Assembly (NCBI GenBank): GCA_047967505.1
Contig: CM106538.1
Length of the DNA: 64,000 bases
Direction: 5' to 3' (one strand)
Source: Dipteris shenzhenensis
Taxonomy: Eukaryota > Polypodiophyta > Polypodiopsida > Gleicheniales
A program made the position numbers and the translations under genes. Every line of letters starts with the position of its first letter. Within the stretch, counting starts at the first letter, position 1. Of this stretch, positions 35,043 through 47,520 are shown piece by piece. The notes beneath the pieces are model-generated. The model made no database searches and was not told the origin of the DNA. It saw nothing but the letters and a program-made list of their open reading frames with translations.

Positions 35043-37147
35043 GCACATAAGAGGCCATGCAAAGCAACATAGATTTAGACTATATTCTTTGTAATTTACT
35101 GATTGCATGTCTTTAGATCTTCATGCAAGTAGGCCTATGTATATACCATCATGGGTTCTGTTGGAGTTGTCAATCCAGTTTTGGGTATGGGATTCACAAA
35201 TGCTACACTAAATTAACCATTTACGCTTCCACCGAGATGTTTAGAGTAGCATAGTGACCTAGATCACTGATTTAAATAGAATTTTCTCAATGGCATCTAG
35301 TAAGATGGTGGCATCCAAGGTCCATAAAGGGATTTCTATGTTAGCAAGTAGGTGAAGAACAATTGAGTGTCATAAAATAGACACATAAGAGAAATGGAGG
35401 TGCATCAATAAATGTCATTATTATTAAGCAATGGCATAAATAACTCAACATGTATGTAGCATAGAAATGGAAGACAATAAATTCTCTATGTGTGCACTTA
35501 AATGTAATCCATATTGGAGAGAGAAGGTAAAGGAAGACTTGTACATAAACTTGAGACTCAATTGTCTACTCAGCTTACAACAATGATAGCCATTAGTTGC
35601 AATAAATCTATTCTATCCAATATTCATTTGTTCCATAAGAGTCTTCTCCATATGTCAAGCGTATCAGTATGCATGAGCAAATTCTTTGACCACGTGAATG
35701 GTTCCACTACCATCATCATTGTGGCATCCAGTTCGCTCATCAGACCTTTAGACTCGAACCTCATTGGGATAAAGATTCGGGCCTCATTGGGGCTACCCTG
35801 TAATGCCCAATTATTTCATACACCACACAACCCCAACATGGCTTGATTTAACGCATGGAGTTAATGGGCAACTTGGTGACCACTAGTCAATCATTTGGAT
35901 TCTACCCTTGCACACTTCTCCCCTAACCACATAATTACTATTTTCATTATATTTTATTTTTACTTCATCATGAGAGGTTTGTAGCATGGAATGAGGAATT
36001 TCAGAATGCCTAAGCTTAATTTTATAGGCTATTAAAAGTGTAATAGATTTTTGTCATGCATACTTGTGTGTATCAACCCGACTCTTAATGAGTATTGCAA
36101 TAGAATGTTGAGTATGTATGCAAGCAAGCTTTTGAAGAACACCCAAAATATGCATCTTTGTTCTGTGCAAAGGATGCTCAATTCCTAGAAAATTAAAAGA
36201 GCTCAATGTATAGACATGTAGGCTACTGTGCAAAACAAGTTGATGGCACAATGACCTTCCTTTCAGAGTTCCTTGTATACTTTTTTTTTTGTCACTAAAT
36301 GAAGAGACAATTATCCACTCACATTTAGGTAGCCATTGATGCACAACAATTGCGAGGAGCAATGTTCAAAGAAAACATTTTTCTCAACAGATCACAAAAT
36401 CTGGGGTTTGAATATTTTTCAGTTTTTTCTGTAGAATTTGCAGATCTTTTAAATTGTTTCAAATTTTGTATATTTTTTACAAAATTAAGAAAATATTTTC
36501 TATGAGTGAAATTGAAAATGTTGCAGGTGCATTATATATAATTTGTAGGATTGCCAGTGAGGAGATGAAAACCACAAAACTAGAAAGTCCCCCTACACAT
36601 AGAAATCAACTGCTTTGATCGAGACCAAGAGAGCAAGGAGGAAAATTTAACTCACATACACCATAGCGAACTATTCCCTTCCAAAAGAGTTCCAAAATCG
36701 GATTCCTTATAAAGGCAATGCCGATTATATTAGTAACAAAAGAGATGTAGACAACGTTTGAAGGTCCTTGGGCGCATGAACTATCCATCCTCGTAAGCTT
36801 GCCTTGTCTTATTCATTATACGTAGCTAGCTACTGATGTGATGCCTGCAAACAACAAAAGGGGGACTACATGGTCAATCCATGGCACAAACATTGTTCAC
36901 AAAAAACGTACACAATGAACCTACAACATTTTCATTTTTCACTTGTAAAACATATTTTCGCATTTTCACACGCTTTAAACTTTGCAAATTCTCGAGATTC
37001 TTGAACCAGTGGACAGAAATCAGACTTATAGCTAATACTTCATGAGGTAGGGAAAGAGAACTAAGCCAATTTGCTCTCCGAAATGGCAATCTAAGTCTAA
37101 TTTTTTTTCCTGTTAAGATAAGAAGGGGCCGCACCCGATAATGGTGA
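35043..37147. other. No gene seen
   Basis: Short open frames (for example 35514-35846 and 36054-36362 on the minus strand) show no motif. The part next to 37147 is the 3' flank of the minus-strand secreted-protein gene. Confidence 0.4.
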
Positions 37148-37468
37148 TCAACCCTGAATCCAGACGGCACGCAGCTTGGTTCTCCCTTGGACCACACAGC
37201 CTGTTCCGTAGATTTGGGCAACGCTACTGTAGCTTTCACAATTCTTCTGGTTATGGATGGACACACGAGTGCCGCTGCTAACATCACTGATGCGAACCGC
37301 ACCCTGGTCATTGAACGTCTGACAAGTATTACCGCCTACGTAGAAGGTGTTGGTAGCAGATCCGTCACAGCTCGCTGGGTTGAACGTCTCGATCTTTGCC
37401 GCTTCGCTCGTCACTATAGATAGCAGGAGTAACACGGAAACAACATTGCGTGCCATCATCATGGCCAT
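37148..37468 (-). CDS. Small secreted cysteine-containing protein, beta/gamma-crystallin or antimicrobial-peptide type
   Basis: An intact 106-residue frame. The chosen start is the ATG at 37468 (MAMMMARNVV); the longer frame from 37522 lies in what looks like 5' UTR. Residues 1-22 form a clear signal peptide (a VVSVLLLLSIVTSEA core), giving a mature protein of about 84 residues with four cysteines (ASC, NTC, KNC, TGC). Features that recall the MiAMP1/beta-gamma-crystallin fold known from conifers and Macadamia are the YVGGNTCQTF and SIHNQKNCES spacing and the ending LRAVWIQ. MiAMP1 itself has six cysteines, so the assignment is a family-level guess. It probably acts in the cell wall or apoplast, in defence. 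It is the only clearly complete, promoter-bearing gene in the window. Confidence 0.8.
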   Translation of the reverse strand: MAMMMARNVVSVLLLLSIVTSEAAKIETFNPASCDGSATNTFYVGGNTCQTFNDQGAVRISDVSSGTRVSIHNQKNCESYSSVAQIYGTGCVVQGRTKLRAVWIQG

Positions 37469-37571
37469 GATCGTACGTCCGCTCAAGACTGAAGACAGAT
37501 GGGTTGGAATTCGAACAAACACAGTGAAGATCTGTTATGCAATTGTGAGAGAGAGAGAGCTCTTTCTTGGG

Positions 37572-37580
37572 CTTATAAAG
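37572..37580 (-). promoter_or_regulatory. TATA box of the secreted-protein gene
   Basis: The minus strand reads CTTTATAAGC about 105 bp before the ATG at 37468, with a (CT)n-rich leader (the plus strand GAGAGAGAGAG at 37549-37559) between. Spacing and context fit a plant core promoter. Confidence 0.6.
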
Positions 37581-37981
37581 AGCCATGCGGAAGCACCACG
37601 AGGGAGAAAATTTCTCTCCGAACTGAAATTCCTTGGCTCTCCTTTCCACGTATGTACTGAAGAGACTGAACTCCGATAGAGTACGACAGCTGCATATGAA
37701 AGTGCCTGAAATGTTACAATATGCCGTTAAAACACAAGTTGATAATAGTCATACTGTCGTGTACGCCACGCATTTAAGGCCCTTAGCACGTGTGACTCGT
37801 GAGGAAACAAGATAGGAATGTGTTTCTCGGAGATAGGAAACAGCGAATGCACCGTATTGCTATCCTATTCACCATGCACTCCAAGCATCTAAGGCCCTTT
37901 TTATCTCAACTAAATAATTTTTTTTTACAAGAAGGCGGCCTAGAGGGATGCTTTGTTTTGTGAGCCCTCATTGAACCATGT

Positions 37982-38180
37982 GTCACGATCTTAAACATTG
38001 ATCTTCAAAAGATCTAATGGGCTGAATTGTGCTTTCTTTTTGGGTGTCCATTGCTTTTTAAAGCACGCATATATTTTTTGGGTCACGATCTTAAACTTTG
38101 ATCTTCAAAAGATCTAATGGTCTAAATTGTGCTTTCTTTTTGGGTGGCCATTGCTTTTTAAAGTAGGCAGATATTAAAGA
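37982..38180. repeat. Tandem duplication, 100-bp period
   Basis: GTCACGATCTTAAAC starts at 37982 and 38082. Both units continue TTGATCTTCAAAAGATCTAA and end at GCTTTTTAAAG plus a few bases. Confidence 0.92.
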
Positions 38181-38329
38181 TTTTACATATTTTTTGCCCT
38201 TATCAAGCATTAAGCTTACATTAAATGGACTTTTTGGCCCTCCATGCCCGTGTGTATCAATCACAATCGTATTGATTGTGTATTGATTTTTTCTTTTCTT
38301 TTAGAGTTATTTTCGTGAGCGAACGATAT

Positions 38330-39420
38330 GGATTTCCTAACACGGCTTTGTCTTATTATGTTCCTATTGTATGACTCTGTTGTGATAAAAACCTTCGAAG
38401 ATCTAGAGCACGATATGCTAGAGTACCTTTGAAAGCACTATAAGAGAGTGTATTTCGTCGGTCCTGTATTGCCCCCGTCTTATCTTACTAGTTCGTTCAA
38501 TGTCGACGATGGTTCTGCGGCCATCGGGCTAGAGCAAATGCGTGTGCCTAAAATGGTTGGGCCAACATCAACGTGATTCTGTTAATCTCTATGTTTCCTT
38601 TGGCAGCCTTGTTGTTCTCTCTCCGCATCAAGATAAAGAGATTGCTTACATACTTGAAGCAAAAGCAAACTGACAATCTATCCTCTAGGTAGCAAGTCAT
38701 GATGCCATCATGGATGTTTTTATCAAAGGTATATATATATATTAATATAAAATCCTGGCGAAAGTTTATCGAGCTAATTTTTTTAGTTTCACAATGTTGA
38801 TAGCATATAGCACAAATTTGTATATTTTCTTTTAAATTTTGAAGTAAAATATGTAAATCCTTGCGAAACTTCCAATTTTTTCACATTAGAGTTTCAAATC
38901 CTGGCGAATGTTTCAAACATTTATTTGTATTAGGGCATACAAACTCTCCACACCAATATAAAAGTTATGCTTCTTTACGAAACTAACATGAAAAATTCAT
39001 CCTTGGATGTCATGCACAAAAAGTCACCACATGCGCTCTTAGAGGATTTCTTGGACCGCATGAGAGATTGCATAATTGTTGTTGCATGGGCACCACAACT
39101 ACGTGTACTTTGCCATCCCGATGTAGGGGGGCTCTCAACACATTATGGGTGGAATTCAATGATTGAGAGTATAGCCACCGGAGTACTGATGTTGGTACAT
39201 AGGGATCAGTGGACAAATGCAAGATTTGTGGTGGATAAATGGAAGGAAGGAATGCCCTTGGAAGTTGACGAAGAGATGGGTTGTGTGAACAAGAAAGAGT
39301 TGGAGTAATTAATGCAGGGAAAAAAGGGAAGATAGCTAAGAAACAATACTCAAGATTGAAGTGTGAGTGCTAAGAGGGCGTGAGTGCACTTCCTGTCAAA
39401 ATCTCCACAATTTTAAAGTA
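38330..39420 (+). pseudogene. UDP-glycosyltransferase (family 1, UGT) pseudogene
   Basis: Plus-strand pieces appear in the correct order for a plant secondary-product glycosyltransferase. They are VIKTFEDLEHDMLEYL (near 38380), YFVGPVLPP (38453), VNLYVSFGSLVVLSPHQDKE (38578-38640), an AT-rich gap (38715-38935, intron or insertion), then LLEDFLDRMRD and the PSPG box starting WAPQLRVLCHPDVGGLSTH (from 39090). The box is degraded: the HCGWNS core is HYGWNS, and the end is DQWTNARFV in place of the usual DQ..NA. Stops (for example at 39306) and frame changes break it. UGTs transfer sugar from UDP-sugars to small molecules in the cytosol. The N-terminal acceptor-binding domain is missing or unrecognisable. 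Confidence 0.88.
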
Positions 39421-41449
39421 TAAGGAACAATGAACATTCAAATGATGTTTACGACAGGCAGCCTTAAGGGATGTTTAGGTTCCTTGAGCCCTAGTTCACA
39501 GCCACATGAAACTAGTGTAGCCTTTGGTTTTGGATTGATCTAAGGGCTAAAAGCTTTCCTTAAAAAAGAAATGCTCCCTAACATGGTCATGCCTTCTTGC
39601 TTTTAAAGATTACGTGTCTTTGTCTTCTTCTCTTGTGCATAGGAGAGTGTGAAAAAGCATGGACATGCTACTTGTGAGTTGCGGATCGAATCCTCCATAT
39701 TTTCATTTTGTTTGCTTCTAGTATATATGTTTTTGTTCTCTCTTAGAATTGTTCATACATAGTCAAGAAAGAATAGAGACTTAAAGGAATGATTGAATTT
39801 GATGAAGAGTGATAGATTATATTAAAGTATCATAAAAAAGAGAACAATATATGATAGGCTATAGGATTATCAATAACCATAAACATGTGTATTGATAGGG
39901 ATATGACTATGAATTATACTACTTGGTTACGATTTCAGAAATCAACAAGTATCATTGAGTGGAATTTCAGTTTGAGATTATAAGTTCATTGAAATCCTTC
40001 TTCTAATGATTTATTGATTTTTCATCACATAAATATTGAAAGATTGAATAATACTGGTGATTAATTCCAAGGTTACTTATACTTGAAATACTTCATTATT
40101 ATTAATATTGTGAATTTAGGGAAAGGATACTTGATCGAGTGATGGAATTTAACAAGCATGATTTGTTGTATTTTGGATGTGTAGATGCAAGCTCCAATGA
40201 ATACTTTGTGGGGATGCATAACTAAACCGTGTTTTGCCATGATAGATGGTGATGGAATTAATGACAAGGATTGGAGTTAGTGCGGGATTATCGATTCAAA
40301 TGCCGCACGATGCATGTTATATGGCTATGGGCCAATGTTGTAAAAATCACAAATACGAAGCCATGTGCTATTATTTTTGGATGAAGGAATATTAAGCCTT
40401 ATGATATTTTGAGCTTGTGGAGCTATATTAAGCTATCTCTCTAATTGTAAAAAAGGTATGCTCGTTACTTTCACATGTATTATTATTGGCTCTTTGCTTT
40501 TTGGAATTATAATTATAAATACTCTAGTGGGAAGCAAGAGCCACCATCTAGAGGGGGCAGATTTGACCCTATGCGGTGTCACTCTCTTCTCTCTTCCTGA
40601 CTCCCTTCTCTCTCCTTTCCTTATTCCTTTTCCTTTGTTCATGTTTTCTTATTTTGTTGATCATGTGTTTGTGGTTTCATGAATTCATAGAGGTATAACT
40701 AATCCCCTTTCCCATTTCAGTGATATCAAAGCTTGGCTATGCTCTAGCTTGACTGCGAGAAGCAAGCGACATGATTTTTGCCAATATGATAACACAATTG
40801 TTCATAGAACATTCTTTCTGATCATTTCGACTACTTGATCACTAAGTTTTGAGTTCATATGAAAAAGTTATCAAATGTGTGTCAAAAATGTTTGAATTAT
40901 GATTGACCAAAAGGTCTCACGTGGGCTTGTTCAAAGGGTATGCGCCGATTATTTTGACTGGTGGGGTAACTATATTCTGATTTCACATAAGAAAGTTATG
41001 GTTATTGCTTTTTGGTACCTGCTGTCAACAAACGGGTTGAAGAGTCTTTGGATAGGAAAATGAATAGCCATAATTAGAGAGGACTTGAGGATGGAAAAGG
41101 TTGATATTTTTTATAGAATAAATAATATTTGAGGCAAAGTAGCATCGTGTGATTTCAAGCATGGAAGAAGTACAAAAGTTTCATCAAGAATGCCACTCTC
41201 TCTTTTTCTCTCTTATTTCCTTGTTCTTGGTTTCTATAGTCTTGGTAAATCATGAATTTGTCAGCTTGCCTAATTCCAAGATCAAGGCTATTTAATTTGT
41301 AAGTAATAGAGTGGATGGAGAATACTATTTTAAATCAGGAAACTTGTGAAGTGGATTTGAAAAGTATTCTCATTGAAAGGAAAGACCGCAACTGTTGAAT
41401 CTATCCTTTGTAAAGAGTTATAGAGCACTAGTTGTCATAACACAAAATT
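39421..41449. other. No gene seen; possible copia LTR/primer-binding-site relic at 40440-40735
   Basis: The word TGATATCAAAGCT at about 40720 differs by two bases from the copia primer-binding site, and TATAAATAC lies about 210 bp before it. No LTR partner or gag follows convincingly, so I do not call an element. The rest is AT-rich and silent. Confidence 0.35.
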
Positions 41450-43142
41450 CAATGAAATAAAAGGTGTAATATGCCATACCCTTCTCAAGCTCATTTCTTA
41501 GATGTCATGTGAATCAAATGGAGCATGGCAATCCGGGCAATTAGGGATGCATGGGTTGATCCATTAGTAGCAAAACCAAAGAGCCTAAATTTATAGAGTT
41601 CCTTGACTTTAAGGCTAGTCCATCCACATAAATAGAAAAGCCACCCCAATATCGGGCTACTTGGCCATTATGGTGATATTTTAGCAAACAAGCGCTCCTA
41701 AAAATTCTATCGTGGCATGATAATTGATGCAATTGGTGAGATACTATATACTAATCCACTTAAACATGTTGTGATCCCACAAGAAAGACTAGGTACACAT
41801 CCCTTGCTCATTTGGCCTATGAGATAACCTAGGGGGCAACTTGATTCACAAAAGGGTAGTTGTTTATCCAGATGTTTAGACCATGGGAGCCTTAATGTAC
41901 CTTGCTAGATGCTATCACCAATATCATGTCTCCAAATTGGAATTAGTTGTTGTGATAATAAGCCAAAATGTTGTATCTTTAACAAGAAACTAAGAAAAAC
42001 GAATTTGTAGTGAACATTCCCTCAAGCAATACTCCCTTGCGCTCTATGAGATATCTAGAGATTATTGCTCATGACTTAGGGGTGTATGTTTTAATAATCC
42101 ACTTATAATACAAGTTTTCACATTTCATCTTGACAGATTCAAGTTTGAGTCCTCCCTAATCATTAGGCATTGTTAGCCCCAAATCCCAAGAGAACAAAAG
42201 ACACTATGCTTTCGAAAGAAAGTCTCGAGCCAATCTATCCACAGAGGTGAAGCAATTCTGGAAGAAAGGGAAAATGCTAGAAACATTTACACTATCATAG
42301 AGGACAAATTATGCTTTAATACACTAACTCTACCCACCAAAGATAGCATTTTTTCTTTTTCGTTTATGAAACTTAGTCTCTATCTCCTGCATACATCATT
42401 ACATTCATTGCTTCATAGTAATACCAATCCCTAGTGGGAAACCAAGGAATTTGTAGATTGTTTCCATTGGGATCTGGTGGAAGCCATACGTTAAAATTGA
42501 CTTAGAAATGCTGTCCCACCCCAAATGAAGAATTGTAGTTTTATTTTTGTTAATGTGGACATCTAAAAGTGCACTCAAAGTGAGGAAAACTCTAAAAATT
42601 CATATGAACTCATGCACATTGTCAAGATTTGCAAAGTCTAATAAACTAGAGTTATCATCCACAAAACATTGAGATGCAAATTGTGAATCATGAGGTAGTT
42701 TTGGATGTCATAATGAGGACACTGACAAAGGATAATCTATTTGTCAAAGAAGTGGCCATGTGACCAATGCAAAACTTAGAAGTGGTGCAAGTGAGCAACC
42801 TTGGCCCAAACTGATCACCACAATAAGAATTGATTGTAGAGAAATAGTTCTTGATGGAAATGATAGCAGATTAATTAGTGAAAATATTAGCTATCATCAT
42901 ACAAAATCCATCAACAAACCCTAACTTGGTTGAAAGGTGTACAGGTGTGGATTGCAGAGGAACTCACAAAAAATCAAATGAAGAATAAAAGCTCAAAAAT
43001 AGCAAAGGTGAAGTTGGCGAGAAATGAAGGCAAATGGGCTGTCTACATAGACAGCAAGGTATTGGTTAAGGATTTTAAAGATAAAATGCCAGACCCTCAT
43101 GTATGATATCATTCGTTTTCTTCCTTTTTCTTGTATACTGGT
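41450..43142 (-). mobile_element. LINE ORF2 C-terminal part, minus strand
   Basis: Minus-strand reading shows the RT catalytic region as FVDDNSSLLDFANLDNVHEF (about 42668-42610), then MDVHINKNKT-like sequence and the thumb region. The C-terminal domain follows: LARDFLSKA...CLLFSWDLGL and GGLKLESVKM (42230-42130), and a zf-RVT-like tail at 41732-41541. The wording is that of plant L1-type LINEs. Many stops and shifts show it is dead. It continues at 44068-44900 after an inserted small LTR element. Confidence 0.7.
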
Positions 43143-44067
43143 TGAACCTATTAGGCAACATAGTTCATGCCACATGTCCATACTGGGTACATGGGTTCCC
43201 AAGCCCTAGTCCATAGCCATGCAAAGGGCCTCTCTCTCTCCTCCCAAGAGGGATGTGTGAGAGAGGGGAAATGAGGCCTTTATATTAAGGCCCCTAAGAT
43301 AGAGAATTTATGTATAGGATTACTCCCATGTCCATTATTCCATGCATTAATTGTGCGGAGTGATGGTCACCACCTTCAACACCCCTTGTGGACAAACCTT
43401 GAGTAAACGAAATCGATGATCTTGATCGAAACAAACCAAGGTGACATGGTATAGGAGCCGATAAGCCAAAGTTTCTACAAAGTCCACGTCAAACACAAAG
43501 ATTGCCTGCCTCAAATTCCATGGGTAGCAGCATTTCTACCAAAGCCCAAGGGGGCTGACACATGCATGTACTTAGGAATAGTTGCCATAATAAAGTTGCA
43601 CTGAATGTGTGCTACTAGAGACTGTGACACCTCTACACCACAAAAAATACATTGCCACGAATAAGTCTGTAGACCACCAAACACCAGACCATAGTAGAAG
43701 CCAAGGACAACTACCAAATGTAAGCCAGGAGATAGTCACCACCAACACAGTTGCCATCGAAATAGAATGGCTCTAATACCATGTTTGGCACATATCGGAC
43801 AACATGTCCACATTGGGTATGGGGGTCCCTAGACCTACCACCCCTAGCCCTACCACCTAGCCATGCAAAGAGCCTCTCTCTCCTCCTAAAAAGTCCCAGG
43901 AGGGATGTGAGATTCAGGGGAAAATTGAGCCTTTCTATCTAAAGCCCCCAAGAAAGCACCTTTATATATGGGATTACTCCCGTTTTCATTGTGCCATGTG
44001 TTAAGTACATGGTGCCCTGCTCATAAAATCATGCTCAAGCGAGGGGTGAAAGCCACCACCTCCAACA
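43143..44067 (-). mobile_element. Small non-autonomous LTR element (TRIM-like) inserted in a LINE
   Basis: Two direct repeats, about 43143-43381 and 43782-44067, share ACATGTCCA, the CATGCAAAG.GCCTCTCTCTC block, AGGAGGGATGTG, GGATTACTCCC and an end at CCAACA/TCAACA. On the minus strand a primer-binding site TGGTATTAGAGC (43781-43770) directly follows the 5' LTR end GCCAAACA. A purine tract (complement of 43382-43392) directly precedes the 3' LTR start TGTTGAAGG. The internal part is only about 390 bp and has no coding capacity, so the element depends on helper proteins. LTR divergence indicates age. The left outer boundary is approximate. Confidence 0.8.
43770..43781 (-). promoter_or_regulatory. 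Primer-binding site of the small LTR element
   Basis: On the minus strand TGGTATTAGAGC, one transition away from the usual TGGTATCAGAGC, abuts the LTR end CCAAACA. Confidence 0.75.
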
Positions 44068-44900
44068 CATCCAAGTCTAGTTGGAACTTGACATGGTTAT
44101 TTCATGTCTTTTAAGACATTATGCAATTCCCCCCTCCCCCATAAGAACATATTCAATATTGCCTCATGTATATTATGGCCTTGTATTCACGAGACCATAT
44201 GATGTGAGTGAGGAGAGCATTCAAGAATAAATTTGATGTGGTTTGCCATTGTTTTTTCCAATATTTTATATGGGTCATTGAGCATCGTCAATGGTTACCA
44301 AGCCCCTGAAAGCAAATGGTTTAGTGATTTGTGAATGAGTTCAATAACACCCTGATTCATTGAATAAGGTAAGAGACCATGCATAGCATAATGATTAAAG
44401 AGCACAATTAAATCCCACTTAGATACACCCTAGAAATACTAGTAGAAGTCATTAGGAAATCCATCTAGCCTAGGAGCCTTTTTTATGGATATTGAATAAA
44501 TAACAAAGAATAATCCATTCTCAAAGAATGGGCATTGCAATTGCAAGGCTTCATCTACAAGAAAGATAGTCAATATAGGTTCTAGAAATTGCTCTAGTCT
44601 AATATCATAGTCAACATCCTGAGGGGGTCATGTCCGATAACCAAAGAAAAATGCTCGAGCATAACATCAACAGTGGCATCATCTCTCATTACTTTTGACC
44701 CTCTCCGTCTTGATTCATTCTCTTTTTCTTGATATGATTTAAAAAAATTTGCAAAGGTCGATCACCACTATCGAGCCATATTAGTCATGATTGGATCCAA
44801 GCACCAAAGGCCCTTAGCACATGTGAGGAAATAGGATGGGAATGGCGCTAACATTTTGAGAGAACTAGGGATGGGTTGAGTGGGAGAGGATCCCAAGTTC
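44068..44900 (-). mobile_element. LINE ORF2 N-terminal RT part, minus strand (same LINE as 41450-43142)
   Basis: The minus strand gives KAPRLDGFPNDFY (about 44482-44443), the plant LINE KSPGPDGFP motif. It is followed by VIELIHKSLNHL and PLTMLNDPYKILEKTMANHI (44310-44245), matching the conserved RT 1-2 region. Upstream it shades into the end of the endonuclease-RT linker. The reading stops at the small LTR element at 44067, and the LINE resumes beyond it. Confidence 0.75.
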
Positions 44901-47520
44901 TTGAGGACATGGTCCAAGATGGGAGAAAAAATGGCTATTCCCATCATAAACCTAGCCTAGGCCACTTTGTCTAGGATGAGAGTAATCATGAGAAATAGAT
45001 TCCCATCCTTAGAAACCCATGTTGATAGGGAACAAAATGGCTTCATCAAGGGAGATACATTTTTAAAAATGCCCTCAAATGTGTCTACACTTTTGGAACA
45101 TGCTTGTGGTGTGGTGCAGAGAAGTGTTGGACTTTGGGTTTGATCTTGGTAGATCTCTTAGATTGATTGTAATGGGATTTCATTTGTGTAGTCTTGGATT
45201 GTTTGGGATTACGAGGGGAATTCATCTATATAGTAAGTATGCTTTTTGTAATGTTGCAATTGTCATGTGTTTGAACGAGGGAGTGGCGGGGAGATTTGAT
45301 CTTTGATGAGATTAGTAAAGCAAGGCTACCCATTAGCACCTCTATTGTTTGATTTGGGAATGGTTCCTAAGTGAATTTGATCCGTATAATCAAGAGGGGT
45401 GTAGAAGAGGGGAAAATCCAAGGGGTGACCTTACCATTTAGTACCCAATTATGTGTGTCCACACTCCAAAGGTGCTTGCAAATGACATAATTGCCATGTT
45501 TGTTGATGAGCTTAATAACATCTATAATGTGCAAGGTTTGCTCCTCTCCTATTGTGAAGCATGGGGTTCAGTTTGTAGCAAGTGAAGAACTTTTGTGATT
45601 AGGAAATATTCAAGAAGGATGCCTAGTTGGGTTGGAAAACTGCCCAAGGATTTAATATTTACAAAATCACTAGGACTTGAAGCATTAATATTTACAAAAT
45701 CACGTTAATGAGAGTAAACGTATGAGATTTAGGAAGTCAATTGCACGAAGCCAGTAAGATAATAGAATAGTATGTATATAGCAAGCTGCATGTTAAGAGG
45801 GTTAGAAGGGGTGAGATGGTTTGGTATTTGGAAGGCTCCCTCAGGGTGGGGAGTGTCATGCTAAGAAAACACTAAGTGGTTCAAGGATAAGCTTAAATCA
45901 ATGCTTCAAGGATGAAACACAACGTACTTGGGGTGGAATGCAAGAATGTTGATAATCAACCATCTACTCCTAGAAGCTTAGGGCTTGTAATTATGGGCTC
46001 CTAAATGCTTCATAGTTGACCAAGTGGCTCCTAAGCTGTTTGCCTGCTAGGCCCATGGGTAGTTATACAATATTGAAGCTAGAAGAAGCAATAAGTAGAT
46101 ATAAGGAGGGTCATGGACTAGTGTAATAGGATCTATTCCTAGTTCCCATTGAAAGTGGTTGGTTTAGACCTAGTTGTAGGCTTGATAGATGCCTAGAAGT
46201 TCTCTAGGTTCGTCTTGCATTGGAAACAAAGTGCTAGCTTTTCTAGGGTTTCCATCTTGGGTGAAAACCTATGGTGGATTCAAGTGGTGACTTAGGGTGG
46301 TGGGAAATCCATGGCTTATCTAGACTTGCCTGATTCTCAAAATTTTAGGCTAATCATTTTAATGCCTTAGGCACAATTGTGGGATCATCACCAAGAACAT
46401 TGGAAAGCAATATAGGATGTGTCGTTGGTGGTGCAAATTAATGCTCATGAGGAGGAATTGGTGTATGAGGAGCTACAACTTATTCCAGTAGATAGCCAAT
46501 TATGTAATCTCAACAAAATGGCATGTCAACCAATGGTCCTTGGGATCTAGGGTCCTAAGAAAAGATAGGGCTAAGTTTTCTTAAATGAAAATTTATAGTT
46601 TCCTTGAATTCCAAGTGGAATCTACTTAGAGGTAGGAAATGGTGGGAATCCAAGTTTATGAGAATTTGGAAGCAATGCTACATAGGGAAAGCCAAATAGA
46701 AGAAGTGGAAAGTTTTACTATGCAACTACTAGTCCAAGGAAAGATAGCTAAGTTTTTTATGTGTATTTGTATGTCCTGTATGTCAAAATATGAGTGAGGA
46801 TGTTCAACCCTTGTTCTATGGCTATTCAATAACATGGGTCATGGTATAGAAGTGAGTGCAGGAGTTGATAAAGAAATCAAGCTTGATGATGTCCTTTGCA
46901 TTGTAAGATTTTATCAAGGATGTGGTGCGATTCACCTCTGCTATTGTAGGTTTAAGGTAATTCATTGGTTCCAATAGTTTATTGTCCATCTAGTAGTTTC
47001 ACAATCACCTCAGGGGGCCCACTAAACAATATGTAAGATAGCACATGCAATCAATGGAAGGGGTATTAGTTTCTTATGGAGCTACATAAATATACATACA
47101 TAAAGGGGGTTTTAATTCCAAAAGCAAAAATTTCCATATGTAAGGGATACTTTTATAGTCTCAAAATTTATAACGAGGGTGTATATTGGTTATAAAAAAT
47201 TGTAGGATCACATGTGCTATATATATTTTTTACATAATAAACCATTCAGGACAATGAATTAGTTTCTGAGGGTCACCCCATTTATGATCAAAGCTCATAT
47301 ATAATTTTGAGTGTATTGTGTTCTTTATTTAGTATATGACTATGGTTGTCAAGTCCTTTGACAAGTGGATTAGCCTACTTCTCTATGAGGTAGGGTACTC
47401 AATACCTTGTTGGCCAGCATGACCCCAAGCATTTGGCCCAATTTTGTATTATGTGTCTTTTCCTTTGCGACTAACCCACTCTTAATAATATAAGCTGATA
47501 ATTTTTTTCAAAAAAGAAAA
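44880..47520 (+). mobile_element. LINE ORF2 RT, C-terminal domain and 3' tail, plus strand
   Basis: In order: an RT start with SRMRVIMRNRFPSLETHVD and NGFIKGR (44970-45055); a 75-residue open stretch with LDFGFDLGRSLRLIVMGFHL (45079-45306); VKQGYPLAPLLF (45315-45350, for the usual VRQGCPLAPLLF); LANDIIAMFVDE at the FADD box (45474-45510); the WNARMLIINHLLLEA-type region (45940); and a zf-RVT-like end near 46600-46920. The 3' end reads AATAATATAAGCTGATAATTTTTTTC and an A-rich tail at about 47500-47520. It is 5' truncated and broken. It abuts the minus-strand LINE head-to-head at about 44900. Confidence 0.75.

Noticed and set aside
37347-37679. Plus-strand 110-aa frame
   Set aside because: It is the antisense shadow of the secreted-protein gene and its promoter.
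40440-40735. Copia 5' LTR with primer-binding site
   Set aside because: Two mismatches in the primer-binding site, no LTR partner and no gag after it.
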